A DNA stretch of 13,718 nt from assembly GCF_000272405.2 (NCBI RefSeq), contig NZ_AJZM02000196.1, positions 1 to 13,718 on the forward strand. Direction: 5' to 3'. Shown here piece by piece: positions 1-7,119 of the stretch (position 1 is its first letter; every line of letters starts with the position of its first letter). The position numbers and the translations under genes were made by a program. Under the pieces are notes generated by a model that was not told the DNA's origin, made no database searches, and was given only the letters and a program-made list of their open reading frames with translations. Source of the stretch: Vibrio tasmaniensis 1F-187. Lineage in GTDB: Bacteria; Pseudomonadota; Gammaproteobacteria; Enterobacterales; Vibrionaceae.

Positions 1-23
1 CTACCAAGCTGCGCTATTCACCG
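1..23 (-). tRNA. tRNA-Pro, 5' part only, continues beyond the left edge
   Basis: Read on the minus strand, 23-1 begins CGGTGAATAGCGCAGCTTGG, followed by TAG. This is the acceptor 5' strand, the D stem and the start of the D loop of a bacterial proline tRNA; E. coli tRNA-Pro(UGG) starts almost identically. The anticodon lies outside the window, so the isoacceptor (probably UGG) is an inference. The gene has a strong promoter of its own just upstream, so it is probably the first gene of its transcript. Confidence 0.88.
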
Positions 24-53
24 AGATATCTAACTGGCTGATTGCCTGTCGAT

Positions 54-110
54 GAAGCGTATAATACGGATTCTGAGTTTATCCGCAAGGGCTTTTTTCA
101 CTCTTTTTTA
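54..110 (-). promoter_or_regulatory. Stable-RNA promoter with UP-element-like A-tracts for the tRNA-Pro transcript
   Basis: On the minus strand a -35 TTGCGG (88-83), a 16-nt spacer and a -10 TATTAT (66-61) predict a start near position 54, giving a leader of about 31 nt before the tRNA. Two A6 tracts (98-93 and 109-104), 11 bp apart, fall at about -39 to -44 and -50 to -55. This is where the proximal and distal alpha-CTD subsites of an UP element sit. The motifs are seen directly; function is inferred from rRNA/tRNA promoters. Confidence 0.75.
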
Positions 111-278
111 CAATATCGAATCGTTCGAACAAAAGACGTACAAGTGAAATGCCAATGTGACGAAAAACACACAGTTACCAACAAGTATTTAACTTATGAA
201 ACAGGATTGATCCAGATCAGTGAATTGATAACACCAGTTAATACACTAACTCGTGTCATATAACTTTGAGGTATACAC

Positions 279-419
279 ATGGACTTTTGGCTAGAACTCC
301 TATTTGGTAATGCGGTGGGGCTATCTTCAATGATAGTAATATTCGGGGCTCTGGGTCTCATGATGTTCTATGGAGGCTTCTTCATCTACAAAGTTATGAC
401 TGAAAAATCTCCTCACTAG
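279..419 (+). CDS. DUF3149-family single-span membrane microprotein (46 aa)
   Basis: A 46-codon ORF opens with ATG at 279, 7 nt after a clear GAGG ribosome site (268-271), and stops with TAG at 417-419. The protein starts MDFWLELLFGNAVGL and has one hydrophobic segment at about residues 13-38 (SSMIVIFGALGLMMF, then GGFFIY), followed by a short basic/polar end. The start and the LLFGNAVG motif match what I recall of the DUF3149 family of very short Vibrio proteins; its function is not known. It is most likely an inner-membrane protein with a single helix. A terminator at 487-520 makes it monocistronic. No convincing sigma70 promoter was found in the 170 bases upstream. The family assignment is from memory, but the coding call is supported by ribosome site, composition and terminator. 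Confidence 0.82.
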   Translation: MDFWLELLFGNAVGLSSMIVIFGALGLMMFYGGFFIYKVMTEKSPH

Positions 420-436
420 AATCGCTCAGCCTAAAT

Positions 437-472
437 CATCTACTTTTAAGTATCATTTTCTTTAGGTAGATG
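437..472 (+). repeat. Inverted repeat downstream of the DUF3149 gene
   Basis: CATCTAC (437-443) and GTAGATG (466-472) form a perfect 7-bp stem around a 22-nt AT-rich loop. No T-run follows, so by itself it is not an intrinsic terminator. It lies between the DUF3149 stop codon and the true terminator and may protect the 3' end of the transcript. Confidence 0.4.
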
Positions 473-486
473 TAAAAACGCTTTGC

Positions 487-520
487 ACCGGAGCCGACTT
501 ATTGTCTTCTCCGGTTTTTT
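487..520 (+). terminator. Rho-independent terminator of the DUF3149 gene
   Basis: Stem ACCGGAG (487-493) pairs with CTCCGGT (509-515) across a 15-nt loop, followed immediately by a run of T (515-520). It lies 67 nt after the DUF3149 stop and separates this gene from smrA. Confidence 0.82.
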
Positions 521-586
521 CATTTTTAAACCCGGCCTCAACTTAGGTATACTTACCTTATCCTTATCCAACTTGAGATACACACT

Positions 587-1168
587 ATGTCTCATGATGA
601 CGACTTAGATCTATTCCAAGAAATGATGGGCGATGTTAAACGTATCGACCATGACACCGCCGAACACCAGAAAGTACACCGAGTCACAGAATCTCACCTT
701 GCTAAGCGTGAAGCCGCTATGTGGCTGTCTGACGACGAGAAAGACTACTTATCATTAGACTACTCTCCAATGATCAAACCTGACGATGTCATTGCTTATA
801 AAAAAGATGGCGTACAAGAAGGCGTATACAAAAAGCTGCGCTTGGGCAAGTATCCAATTCAAGCCAAACTCGACCTTCACAGGAAAACATTGAAAGACGC
901 TCGTAACGAAGTACTCTCATTTTTGCGTCAGTGTTTAAGAATGGATGTTCGTACCGTTATCATTGTCCACGGTAAAGGTGAGCGTTCGAATCCACCAGCA
1001 ATGATGAAAAGCTACGTGGCAAATTGGCTAACACAAATTAACGATGTTCAATGTGTTCATTCAGCTCAGCAATTTCACGGTGGTACAGGCGCGGTCTATG
1101 TCATGCTCAGAAAGAGTAATGACAAAAAACTAGAAAACAGAGAGCGCCATCAAAAGCGCAGCAGTTGA
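587..1168 (+). CDS. smrA: SmrA-type Smr-domain endonuclease
   Basis: A 193-residue protein close in length and layout to E. coli SmrA (187 aa). The N-terminal third is acidic and shares the family pattern of DLFQEMMGDV near residues 8-17. The linker GVYKKLRLGKYPIQAKLDLH (79-98) leads into the C-terminal Smr domain, with the signature LDLH (95-98), HGKG (128-131) and HGGTGAVYV (164-172). Smr domains are metal-dependent nucleases (MutS2-type and SmrA/SmrB); SmrB acts on collided ribosomes, while SmrA's substrate is less clear. Start choice: ATG at 587, 9 nt after a weak GAG (575-577). A TATACT at 548-553 could be a -10, but no good -35 was seen. It is flanked by terminators on both sides and so probably transcribed alone. 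The C-terminus ends in a basic stretch (ENRERHQKRSS), as in the E. coli protein. Confidence 0.92.
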   Translation: MSHDDDLDLFQEMMGDVKRIDHDTAEHQKVHRVTESHLAKREAAMWLSDDEKDYLSLDYSPMIKPDDVIAYKKDGVQEGVYKKLRLGKYPIQAKLDLHRKTLKDARNEVLSFLRQCLRMDVRTVIIVHGKGERSNPPAMMKSYVANWLTQINDVQCVHSAQQFHGGTGAVYVMLRKSNDKKLENRERHQKRSS

Positions 1169-1243
1169 TAAGTTGAGATAGATAATTAAGCTAATAGCGG
1201 TCTTGCATCAAGAGCGATATTTCGTGCCTAGACTCACACCAAG

Positions 1244-1252
1244 TGCTAAAAT
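1244..1252 (+). promoter_or_regulatory. Possible extended -10 promoter upstream of rluF
   Basis: TGCTAAAAT (1244-1252) fits the extended -10 form TGnTAnnnT about 95 nt before rluF. No good -35 hexamer lies at the usual distance. A transcript from here would cross the smrA terminator hairpin (1279-1305), so rluF may instead be served by read-through or by an unseen promoter between 1305 and 1345. Confidence 0.25.
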
Positions 1253-1278
1253 TGTTCTCAGTTAACGAATCCCAACTC

Positions 1279-1305
1279 AAAGCAACTATTCAGAGGTTGC
1301 TTTTT
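1279..1305 (+). terminator. Rho-independent terminator of smrA
   Basis: AAAGCAAC (1279-1286) pairs with GTTGCTTT (1296-1303) around a 9-nt loop and runs into T5 (1301-1305). It lies 110 nt after the smrA stop and only 40 nt before rluF. It could act as a terminator for smrA or as an attenuator in the rluF leader. Confidence 0.7.
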
Positions 1306-1345
1306 GTTTATCTATATTTCCGTTGTGAAACGCTAAGAGAATATC

Positions 1346-2485
1346 ATGTCACAAGAATCCCAAGCTAAACGCCTTAATAAATACATCAGTGAAACTGGTT
1401 TTTGCTCACGCCGCGAAGCCGACAAACTCATTGATGCTGGCCGAGTTACTATTAACGGTAAGATCCCTGAAATGGGCACTAAAGTCTTGCCTGGTGATGA
1501 TGTTGAGATCGACAATAAACCTGTTCGTTCAAGAGAAAAGCCGATCTACATTGCTCTTAATAAACCAACAGGTATCACCTGTACTACTGAGCGTGATATT
1601 CCAGGCAACATCGTCGACTTTATAGGTCACCACAAGCGTATATTCCCTATTGGTCGTCTAGATAAGCCTTCTGATGGTCTTATCTTCTTGACCAACGACG
1701 GCGATATCGTAAACAAAATCCTACGTGCAGGTAACAACCACGAGAAAGAATACGTGGTTCGTGTAGACAAACCTATTACGACTGAGTTCTTGAAGCAAAT
1801 GGGCGCTGGCGTTCATATTCTCGATACTGTTACCTTGCCATGTAAGGTAGAGAAAGAGACCAAGTTCTCGTTTCGCATCACATTAACGCAAGGCCTTAAC
1901 CGTCAGATTCGCCGTATGTGTGAAGCGCTCGGTTACGAAGTATTTAAGCTACGCCGTGTTCGTATTATGAACATCTCATTGGACGGTATTCCTAACGGAA
2001 AATGGCGCTACCTGAGCGACGAAGAGATTAATGAAATCTTGGCGATGTGTGAAGGCTCAGTAAGTACTGAAGATGCGTCAAAAATGAACGCGAAAGGTCA
2101 ACGAATTCGTAAAGCAACTGACGCGAAACTTTTTGATAGCCGTGAAGAGAACCAAACTTCAACAGCGCGCCGTAATCAAAACGAGAACCGTACTCGCACT
2201 TACCGCGGTAACAATGCGGATGAATTCCGTCATGCGCCTAACTCAAAGCGTGGCCGTAACTCATCGAACGGTGAAAGCGGTGGCGGTGGCAATACCGAAA
2301 ACTGGAAATCAAACTCTCGTTCAGAGCGTTCTAATTCAGATAAAAACCGTTCGGATCGCAATCGCACAGATCGCGACAATAACGAACGTCGAAGCGGTAA
2401 ACCGACAGACCGTAGTCAAGATTCAAACAGGCCGAACAAACCTGCACCGAAACGTGTTGGTGGTACTTTAGGTTTGAAGAAATAG
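1346..2485 (+). CDS. rluF: 23S rRNA pseudouridine(2604) synthase RluF with a long disordered tail
   Basis: A 379-residue RsuA/RluB/E/F-family enzyme that converts specific uridines of 23S rRNA (U2604, and in E. coli also tRNA-Tyr U35) to pseudouridine. An S4 RNA-binding domain occupies about residues 7-60 ([20 protein letters not shown]). The catalytic domain spans about 65-235, with the aspartate D106 in [10 protein letters not shown] (103-112). The segments [14 protein letters not shown] (125-138) and [17 protein letters not shown] (183-199) match E. coli RluF more closely than RluB or RluE. The C-terminal 145 residues (about 235-379) are low complexity, rich in Arg, Asn, Ser and Asp, with a Gly run at 312-315, and end in LGLKK. 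E. coli RluF is only about 290 aa with a shorter basic tail, so this tail is roughly 90 residues longer. A weak TAAGAG ribosome site (1334-1339) precedes the ATG. A strong terminator follows. Confidence 0.93.
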   Translation: MSQESQAKRLNKYISETGFCSRREADKLIDAGRVTINGKIPEMGTKVLPGDDVEIDNKPVRSREKPIYIALNKPTGITCTTERDIPGNIVDFIGHHKRIFPIGRLDKPSDGLIFLTNDGDIVNKILRAGNNHEKEYVVRVDKPITTEFLKQMGAGVHILDTVTLPCKVEKETKFSFRITLTQGLNRQIRRMCEALGYEVFKLRRVRIMNISLDGIPNGKWRYLSDEEINEILAMCEGSVSTEDASKMNAKGQRIRKATDAKLFDSREENQTSTARRNQNENRTRTYRGNNADEFRHAPNSKRGRNSSNGESGGGGNTENWKSNSRSERSNSDKNRSDRNRTDRDNNERRSGKPTDRSQDSNRPNKPAPKRVGGTLGLKK

Positions 2486-2518
2486 TCAGAATCCTTTCAA
2501 ACGGGACTGTCGATAAAG

Positions 2519-2555
2519 AAACGCCCGCTAGATTAGTCTAGCGGGCGTTTTTATT
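2519..2555 (+). terminator. Strong hairpin terminator between rluF and ybaK, possibly bidirectional
   Basis: A perfect 14-bp stem, AAACGCCCGCTAGA (2519-2532) with TCTAGCGGGCGTTT (2537-2550) around a TTAG loop, followed on the plus strand by T5A (2548-2553). It sits 33 nt after rluF. Because ybaK converges from the right and ends at 2593, the hairpin may also stop minus-strand transcripts, though the minus-strand T-run (TTTCTTT) is weaker. Confidence 0.9.
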
Positions 2556-2592
2556 TGTGACCATGTACGTTTATCGTTATGGAAAGCACAAG

Positions 2593-3066
2593 CTACAGGC
2601 ATAGTTCAGCAAACTGACCACGCGTAAGTAGTACTAAGTATTTCGGATCTAGCTCGATCTCTAACCCTCTCTTCCCTGCACTCACACATATCGTTTCAAA
2701 ATCGGTAGCGCTGGAATGAACAAAGGTAGGTAATGCTTTTTTCTGACCAAGAGGACTGATTCCTCCCACCACATAACCTGTCGTTTTCTGAGCAATATCT
2801 GGATCAGCCATCTCTGCTTTTTTACCTTTCGCTGCTTTAGCTGCAAGCTTAAGGTTTAACTTCTGGTCAACAGGAATAACAGCTACCGCCAAATCTTTCG
2901 CCACACCATTCAAGCTGAACAACAGAGTTTTGAATACACGTTTGGGATCTTGACCAAGCGCTTCGACAGCCTCTAATCCATAATTCGTGTTATTTGTATC
3001 ATGATGATACTGATGCACACTGTGAGCGATTTTCTTTTTCTTGGCGAGATTGATTGCAGGGGTCAT
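2593..3066 (-). CDS. ybaK: Cys-tRNA(Pro)/Cys-tRNA(Cys) deacylase YbaK
   Basis: A 157-residue YbaK/EbsC-family trans-editing enzyme (E. coli YbaK is 159 aa). It hydrolyses Cys mischarged onto tRNA-Pro by prolyl-tRNA synthetase, in the cytoplasm. It starts MTPAINLAKKKKI like the E. coli protein. It keeps the essential lysine K46 in VFKTLLF (44-50), the EMADP segment (85-89) and the GGISPLGQKK motif (101-110) that shapes the active site. ATG at 3066 has only a weak GGA upstream. It lies 118 nt downstream of ushA in the same direction, but a terminator hairpin between them suggests separate transcription or limited read-through. ybaK is also next to ushA in E. coli, where the two genes converge, so the pairing is conserved but the orientation differs. 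Confidence 0.94.
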   Translation of the reverse strand: MTPAINLAKKKKIAHSVHQYHHDTNNTNYGLEAVEALGQDPKRVFKTLLFSLNGVAKDLAVAVIPVDQKLNLKLAAKAAKGKKAEMADPDIAQKTTGYVVGGISPLGQKKALPTFVHSSATDFETICVSAGKRGLEIELDPKYLVLLTRGQFAELCL

Positions 3067-3083
3067 AACAAATCCAAACGATA

Positions 3084-3116
3084 GATAAACAAAAAGCGAC
3101 GCCGAGGCGTCGCTTT
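3084..3116 (-). terminator. Rho-independent terminator downstream of ushA
   Basis: On the minus strand AAAGCGACGCC (3116-3106), loop TC, GGCGTCGCTTT (3103-3093) form an 11-bp GC-rich stem followed by more T and TTTGTTT. It lies about 70 nt after the ushA stop and only about 30 nt before the ybaK start, leaving little room for a separate ybaK promoter. Confidence 0.85.
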
Positions 3117-3131
3117 AGTTAAATTTATCAT

Positions 3132-3159
3132 GGTGCTAGAGTCAATCTAATTTAGCACC
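3132..3159 (-). repeat. Second inverted repeat in the ushA-ybaK gap
   Basis: GGTGCTA (3132-3138) and TAGCACC (3153-3159) form a 7-bp stem with a 14-nt loop, just after the ushA stop and before the terminator at 3084-3116. There is no T-run. It could be a 3'-end protecting hairpin or an operator half-pair; nothing decides between these. Confidence 0.4.
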
Positions 3160-3184
3160 TAGTGATTCAATTAACTGGGTTCAA

Positions 3185-4846
3185 TTACTTGTAAACCATT
3201 TGACCTGAAGGCGCGTACTTGTTCACATCAACAGGGCTGTTTGCTTCTAGGTACTCTTTTAGTACTTCAGCGTCAACAAAACCTGTGTTCACAAAGCCAG
3301 GGTGATCAGACAGTTTAGGGTAACCGTCACCGCCAGCAGCGTTAAAGCTTGGTACCGTAAAGCGGTATGTTTCATCTAAACGAAGCTGCTTGCCACCGAT
3401 GAAGACATTCGATACTTCACCGTCAGCGACAGTCATAGAAATACCTGCAAACTGTGCATAAGCACCTGAATCAACAGGTTTAGTCGCCACTACGTTTAGG
3501 TAATCTAGAACTTCTTTACCAGTCATATCAGTGTAAGTCAGGATGTTTGCAAAAGGCTGTACTGTTAGTACATCTTTGTACGTCACATCGCCGGCTTCAA
3601 TTGAGTCACGAACGCCACCAGAGTTCATCACAGCGAAGTCTGCTTTTGCACGCTCCATGTGAGAAGTCGCAATCAAACGACCCAGGTTAGTTTGTTGGAA
3701 GCGAACTACGTTACGGTCACCTTCAAGCTTGCCATTTGTCTCAGCGATTTGAACTTCTAACTGAGCTTGGCCCTGTTCTTGGAAAGGACGTAGGAATTCA
3801 AGCAGCTCTGGATCTTGTGCGATTTCATCTTGAATAAGAACGCGTTGCTTCTTGCCGTCAATCTTAACTTTCTTCTTAAGGTTAACGGGAACCAAGTCGT
3901 AGCTCACCATCTCTAGTTCGCCATTACGGAATTCGTAATCAGCACGGCCTACGTACTTGCCCCACTCGTGAGCTTGAACGATGTAAGTACCGTTTTGAAC
4001 GTCTGGTTTACACTCATCACCCGGCTTGAAGTTTTGCTTCGCAACGTTAGGGCCTTCCATACATACAGGCTCTTGAGAGTGACCACCAACGATCATATCT
4101 AGATCGCCTTCATTTAGGTAACGAGCTAGTGCTACATCACCCGGAGCATTAACACCACGCTGACCATTTTCGTAGTGACCCATGTGAGTCACAGCGAAGA
4201 TAAGATCTGGTTTTTCTGTTTCTTTAAGTTCAGCGATCAGTTTCTTCGCTTCTTCTTTAGGGTCACGGAAATCGATACCAGCAATAAATTCTGGGTTACC
4301 AATTTTCGCAGTATCTTCAGTCGTTAGACCGATAACAGCAATTTTGATACCTTGCTTTTCAAACATCTCGTAAGCTTGGAATTTACGCTCGCCTGTCGCT
4401 TTGTCGTAGATGTTTGCAGATAGCATTGGGAAGTTTGCCCAGTCGATCTGTTTTTGCAGTACGTCTAGTGAGTTATCGAACTCGTGGTTACCTAATGCCA
4501 TTGCATCGTAACCAATTTTATTCATACCTTTAAAATCAGGTTCTGCATCCTGAAGGTCTGACTCTGGTACACCAGTGTTGATGTCACCGCCAGATAGAAG
4601 CAACACGCTACCGCCTTCTGCTTCAACTTCTGCACGAAGTTGGTCAACAAGCGTTTTACGTGCAGACATGCCGTATTCGCCGTATTTGTTCTGCCAAAAA
4701 CGACCATGGTTGTCGTTCGTATGCAGGATAGTTAGCTTATAAGTTTCGTCTTGGTTCCAATCATGAGCTGATTGAGACGCACATCCAGCCAAAGTAGCTA
4801 GGATTGCAGCACTTAGTGCTGTCTTTAGAATAAGGCGTTGCTTCAT
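3185..4846 (-). CDS. ushA: Lipoprotein 5'-nucleotidase / UDP-sugar hydrolase (UshA/NutA)
   Basis: A 553-residue periplasmic-face enzyme that dephosphorylates nucleotides and cleaves UDP-sugars to feed nucleoside salvage; it resembles Vibrio NutA. Start ATG at 4846 is chosen because AAAGG (4858-4854) sits 7 nt before it; a longer GTG-started frame (4879) lacks this. Residues 1-21 form a lipoprotein signal with lipobox LAGC and Cys22; Ala at +2 suggests the outer membrane. The N-terminal metallophosphatase domain keeps every dimetal ligand of E. coli UshA, shifted by +4: D45 and H47 (TNDNHG), D88 (SGGD), N120 (GNHE), H221, H256 and Q258 (GGHSQ). The disulfide pair also aligns (C262, C279). The C-terminal nucleotide-binding domain has NSGGVRDSIEAGD (408-420), QPFANI (430-435) and FNAAGGDGYP (501-510). 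E. coli UshA is a soluble periplasmic protein without a lipobox, so membrane anchoring is the main difference. Confidence 0.95.
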   Translation of the reverse strand: MKQRLILKTALSAAILATLAGCASQSAHDWNQDETYKLTILHTNDNHGRFWQNKYGEYGMSARKTLVDQLRAEVEAEGGSVLLLSGGDINTGVPESDLQDAEPDFKGMNKIGYDAMALGNHEFDNSLDVLQKQIDWANFPMLSANIYDKATGERKFQAYEMFEKQGIKIAVIGLTTEDTAKIGNPEFIAGIDFRDPKEEAKKLIAELKETEKPDLIFAVTHMGHYENGQRGVNAPGDVALARYLNEGDLDMIVGGHSQEPVCMEGPNVAKQNFKPGDECKPDVQNGTYIVQAHEWGKYVGRADYEFRNGELEMVSYDLVPVNLKKKVKIDGKKQRVLIQDEIAQDPELLEFLRPFQEQGQAQLEVQIAETNGKLEGDRNVVRFQQTNLGRLIATSHMERAKADFAVMNSGGVRDSIEAGDVTYKDVLTVQPFANILTYTDMTGKEVLDYLNVVATKPVDSGAYAQFAGISMTVADGEVSNVFIGGKQLRLDETYRFTVPSFNAAGGDGYPKLSDHPGFVNTGFVDAEVLKEYLEANSPVDVNKYAPSGQMVYK

Positions 4847-4848
4847 TG

Positions 4849-4896
4849 TCATACCTTTGAACTTTTTAGGGGAATCCACTGCTTTCTATAATCCAT
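4849..4896 (-). CDS. Candidate 15-codon leader ORF upstream of ushA
   Basis: On the minus strand ATG at 4896 is preceded by a strong AAGGAG (4907-4902) with a 5-nt spacer. The frame reads MDYRKQWIPLKSSKV and stops with TGA at 4851-4849, 2 nt before the ushA ATG. The ribosome site is stronger than that of ushA itself (AAAGG), which lies inside this frame near its end. The geometry fits translational coupling, in which a ribosome ending the short frame re-initiates on ushA. No amino-acid run typical of attenuation peptides is present. A small inverted repeat (ACTCC 4901-4905, GGAGT 4912-4916) could pair with the ribosome site and occlude it. It may be a chance frame: only conservation would show that it is real. 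Confidence 0.4.
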   Translation of the reverse strand: MDYRKQWIPLKSSKV

Positions 4897-5293
4897 TGCG
4901 ACTCCTTGTCTGGAGTTCGAACAATAAGACTTCAACATGACTAATCTTAAATTAACATTCTAAATGTAACACGATGATTTCATATTTATGTCGAATTGGT
5001 CACGCATGAATCAACAGTTAAGTGTAACAAAATTATGAGATTACACTCAAACTTCCCCTGCATCACAGGCAATCGTTTACTTATAAAGTGTGATGAATGT
5101 CAGCAATTCACTACAAACAGGACAGACCTCACACACCTATACCGCTTTCTTAGGGAATCAGAGGCTCTGTTAACAAGGGGTTAATCGCCTATCGTGGATT
5201 GACGCACTGCAAAACAAGTTCGTGAACAGCCAGACAGACAGCTTAGTCATAGCCCAAATAGGCCGAGGCTTCGGTGAACTAAACGGATGTTCC
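4897..5293. other. About 400 bases without a recognised gene, upstream of ushA
   Basis: No convincing coding frame was seen. This stretch should hold the ushA promoter (minus strand), but no clear -35/-10 pair could be picked. Visible elements are a 5-3-5 dyad ACATT-CTA-AATGT (4955-4967) and a partial CRP-like site, TGTGATGAATGTCAGC (5089-5104), about 190 nt upstream of the candidate leader ORF; its left half is perfect and its right half poor. The segment just beyond the kdsA terminator (5200-5290) includes a short GC-rich dyad around CCGAGGCTTCGG. A small RNA cannot be excluded. Confidence 0.4.
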
Positions 5294-5328
5294 ATTAAAA
5301 AACGCCCAACTCTAAGAGTTGGGCGTTT
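5294..5328 (-). terminator. Terminator at the end of the hemA-to-kdsA cluster
   Basis: AAACGCCCAACTCT (5300-5313) and AGAGTTGGGCGTTT (5315-5328) are complementary, giving at least 12 bp once loop constraints are allowed. On the minus strand the stem runs into T6 (plus-strand A run 5297-5302). It lies 67 nt after the kdsA stop and closes the minus-strand cluster. Confidence 0.9.
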
Positions 5329-5395
5329 GTCTATTACAATCAAATAACGAGTTAACACTCTCTAGTTAATACTAGTGACTTAACATCAGATAAAA

Positions 5396-6265
<870 letters not shown>

Positions 6266-6272
6266 TTATTAA

Positions 6273-7082
6273 TTAGTGAACAACCACTATCTTTTCGTTC
6301 ATGACGTTCACTTGAGATTTTAGTAGCTCAGATGCAGGGTCATCTGGGCATTGGTCGATAAAATATTGATAATCCGTAGCAGCGACCTGATGACAGTCTA
6401 GCTGCTGATAAATAAAGCCGCGGTCGCGGATTTCATACGGATCATCCGGCACAAACGTTAACGCAAGGTCGGTACACTTCAATGCAAGCGTATAACGCTC
6501 TTCTCGAAGCAATGCACTCTTAAGTAACGCTAGCCACTTACCAATAATCGTTGGGTGGTCAGCAACTTCTAAGTGTTCAGCTTTTACCTTAGCTAGTGGG
6601 CCATCATGCCCAATAAGCCATGCTCGTAAAGTTTGCACGCCAACGTACTCGCCGTTGTACGGGTTAATGTATACAGCAGCTTGCCCGAACCAACTCACTT
6701 TAAGTAAGAATTGAGTTGGGAAAGACACGCCTTCAACAGGGAAGCCTAACTTGCGACCTAGATAAAGAAAGATCGCACCAAGACTCACTGGAATGCCTTT
6801 TTTTCTCTCAAGTACTTTATCGATAAATGCGTTTTCCGAAGAAAAATACGCATCTTTATCCCCAGCAAAACCCCACTCATAAAAGAATAGTCGAATAAAG
6901 GATTCAAACTTCTGCTGTTCATCCGTTTCGTTAACCAAAGCAAACTCGGCGTCTTTTAACAATCTCGCCAACTCTTGTTCTGCCCAACTGTCTTGAGTTT
7001 CTGGGTTAATCGCTTTATTTAAGATCAATGCACCTTCAGCTAACTCTAGCTGGTCAAAGTCTTCATCAAAAAATTCGTACAT
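6273..7082 (-). CDS. sirB1: SirB1-family transglutaminase-like/TPR protein
   Basis: A 269-residue protein, the same length as E. coli SirB1 (YchA) and ending alike (here IVVVH, there IVLH). The N-terminal half is the SirB1 transglutaminase-like region: FYEWGFAGDKDAYFSSENAF (67-86), GIPVSLGAIFLYLGRKLGFP (96-115) and FPTQFLLKV (121-129). The C-terminal half holds a TPR-like helical repeat with DDPYEIRDRGFIYQQLDC (213-230). No catalytic Cys-His-Asp triad is obvious, so enzyme activity should not be assumed. The biochemical role is unknown; the name comes from a Salmonella invasion-regulation locus. It follows sirB2 by 27 nt, and no purine-rich ribosome site precedes its ATG, which suggests coupling to sirB2 translation or an unusual initiation site. 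Confidence 0.92.
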   Translation of the reverse strand: MYEFFDEDFDQLELAEGALILNKAINPETQDSWAEQELARLLKDAEFALVNETDEQQKFESFIRLFFYEWGFAGDKDAYFSSENAFIDKVLERKKGIPVSLGAIFLYLGRKLGFPVEGVSFPTQFLLKVSWFGQAAVYINPYNGEYVGVQTLRAWLIGHDGPLAKVKAEHLEVADHPTIIGKWLALLKSALLREERYTLALKCTDLALTFVPDDPYEIRDRGFIYQQLDCHQVAATDYQYFIDQCPDDPASELLKSQVNVMNEKIVVVH

Positions 7083-7088
7083 AGGTAG

Positions 7089-7119
7089 TTAACCGAAATA
7101 AGGAGATAATTAACCGAAA
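7089..7119. repeat. 10-bp direct repeat, 21 bp apart, across the sirB2/sirB1 junction
   Basis: TTAACCGAAA occurs at 7089-7098 and again at 7110-7119. The second copy contains the sirB2 stop codon (7112-7110, minus strand). Flanking bases also match partly, so this looks like a diverged 21-bp tandem duplication of the sirB2 3' end. The duplicated stretch fills most of the gap before sirB1. Confidence 0.55.

Noticed and set aside
42..263. 73-codon plus-strand frame before the DUF3149 gene
   Set aside because: It begins with TTG inside the tRNA promoter region, has no ribosome site and shows no recognisable domain; the A/T tracts of the promoter make up its first third.
2133..2471. 112-codon frame inside the rluF tail
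   Set aside because: An out-of-frame shadow of the low-complexity Arg/Asn/Ser coding stretch; no ribosome site, and its odd Thr/Val/Arg composition reflects the shifted frame.
4847..4879. Longer ushA start at GTG 4879 (11 extra residues)
   Set aside because: No ribosome site at the right distance, and it would place a charged stretch before a clean lipoprotein signal; ATG 4846 with AAAGG 7 nt upstream fits better.
5089..5104. CRP site upstream of ushA
   Set aside because: Only one half matches TGTGA; the other half has mismatches at key positions and the site is far from the gene. Kept only as a note.
4996..5184. 62-codon plus-strand frame upstream of ushA
   Set aside because: No ribosome site, no recognisable family, and composition like non-coding DNA; four Cys residues hinted at a zinc motif, but their spacing is irregular.
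5170..5358. 62-codon minus-strand frame after kdsA
   Set aside because: It runs through the kdsA terminator hairpin, so it would be cut off from its own upstream transcript.
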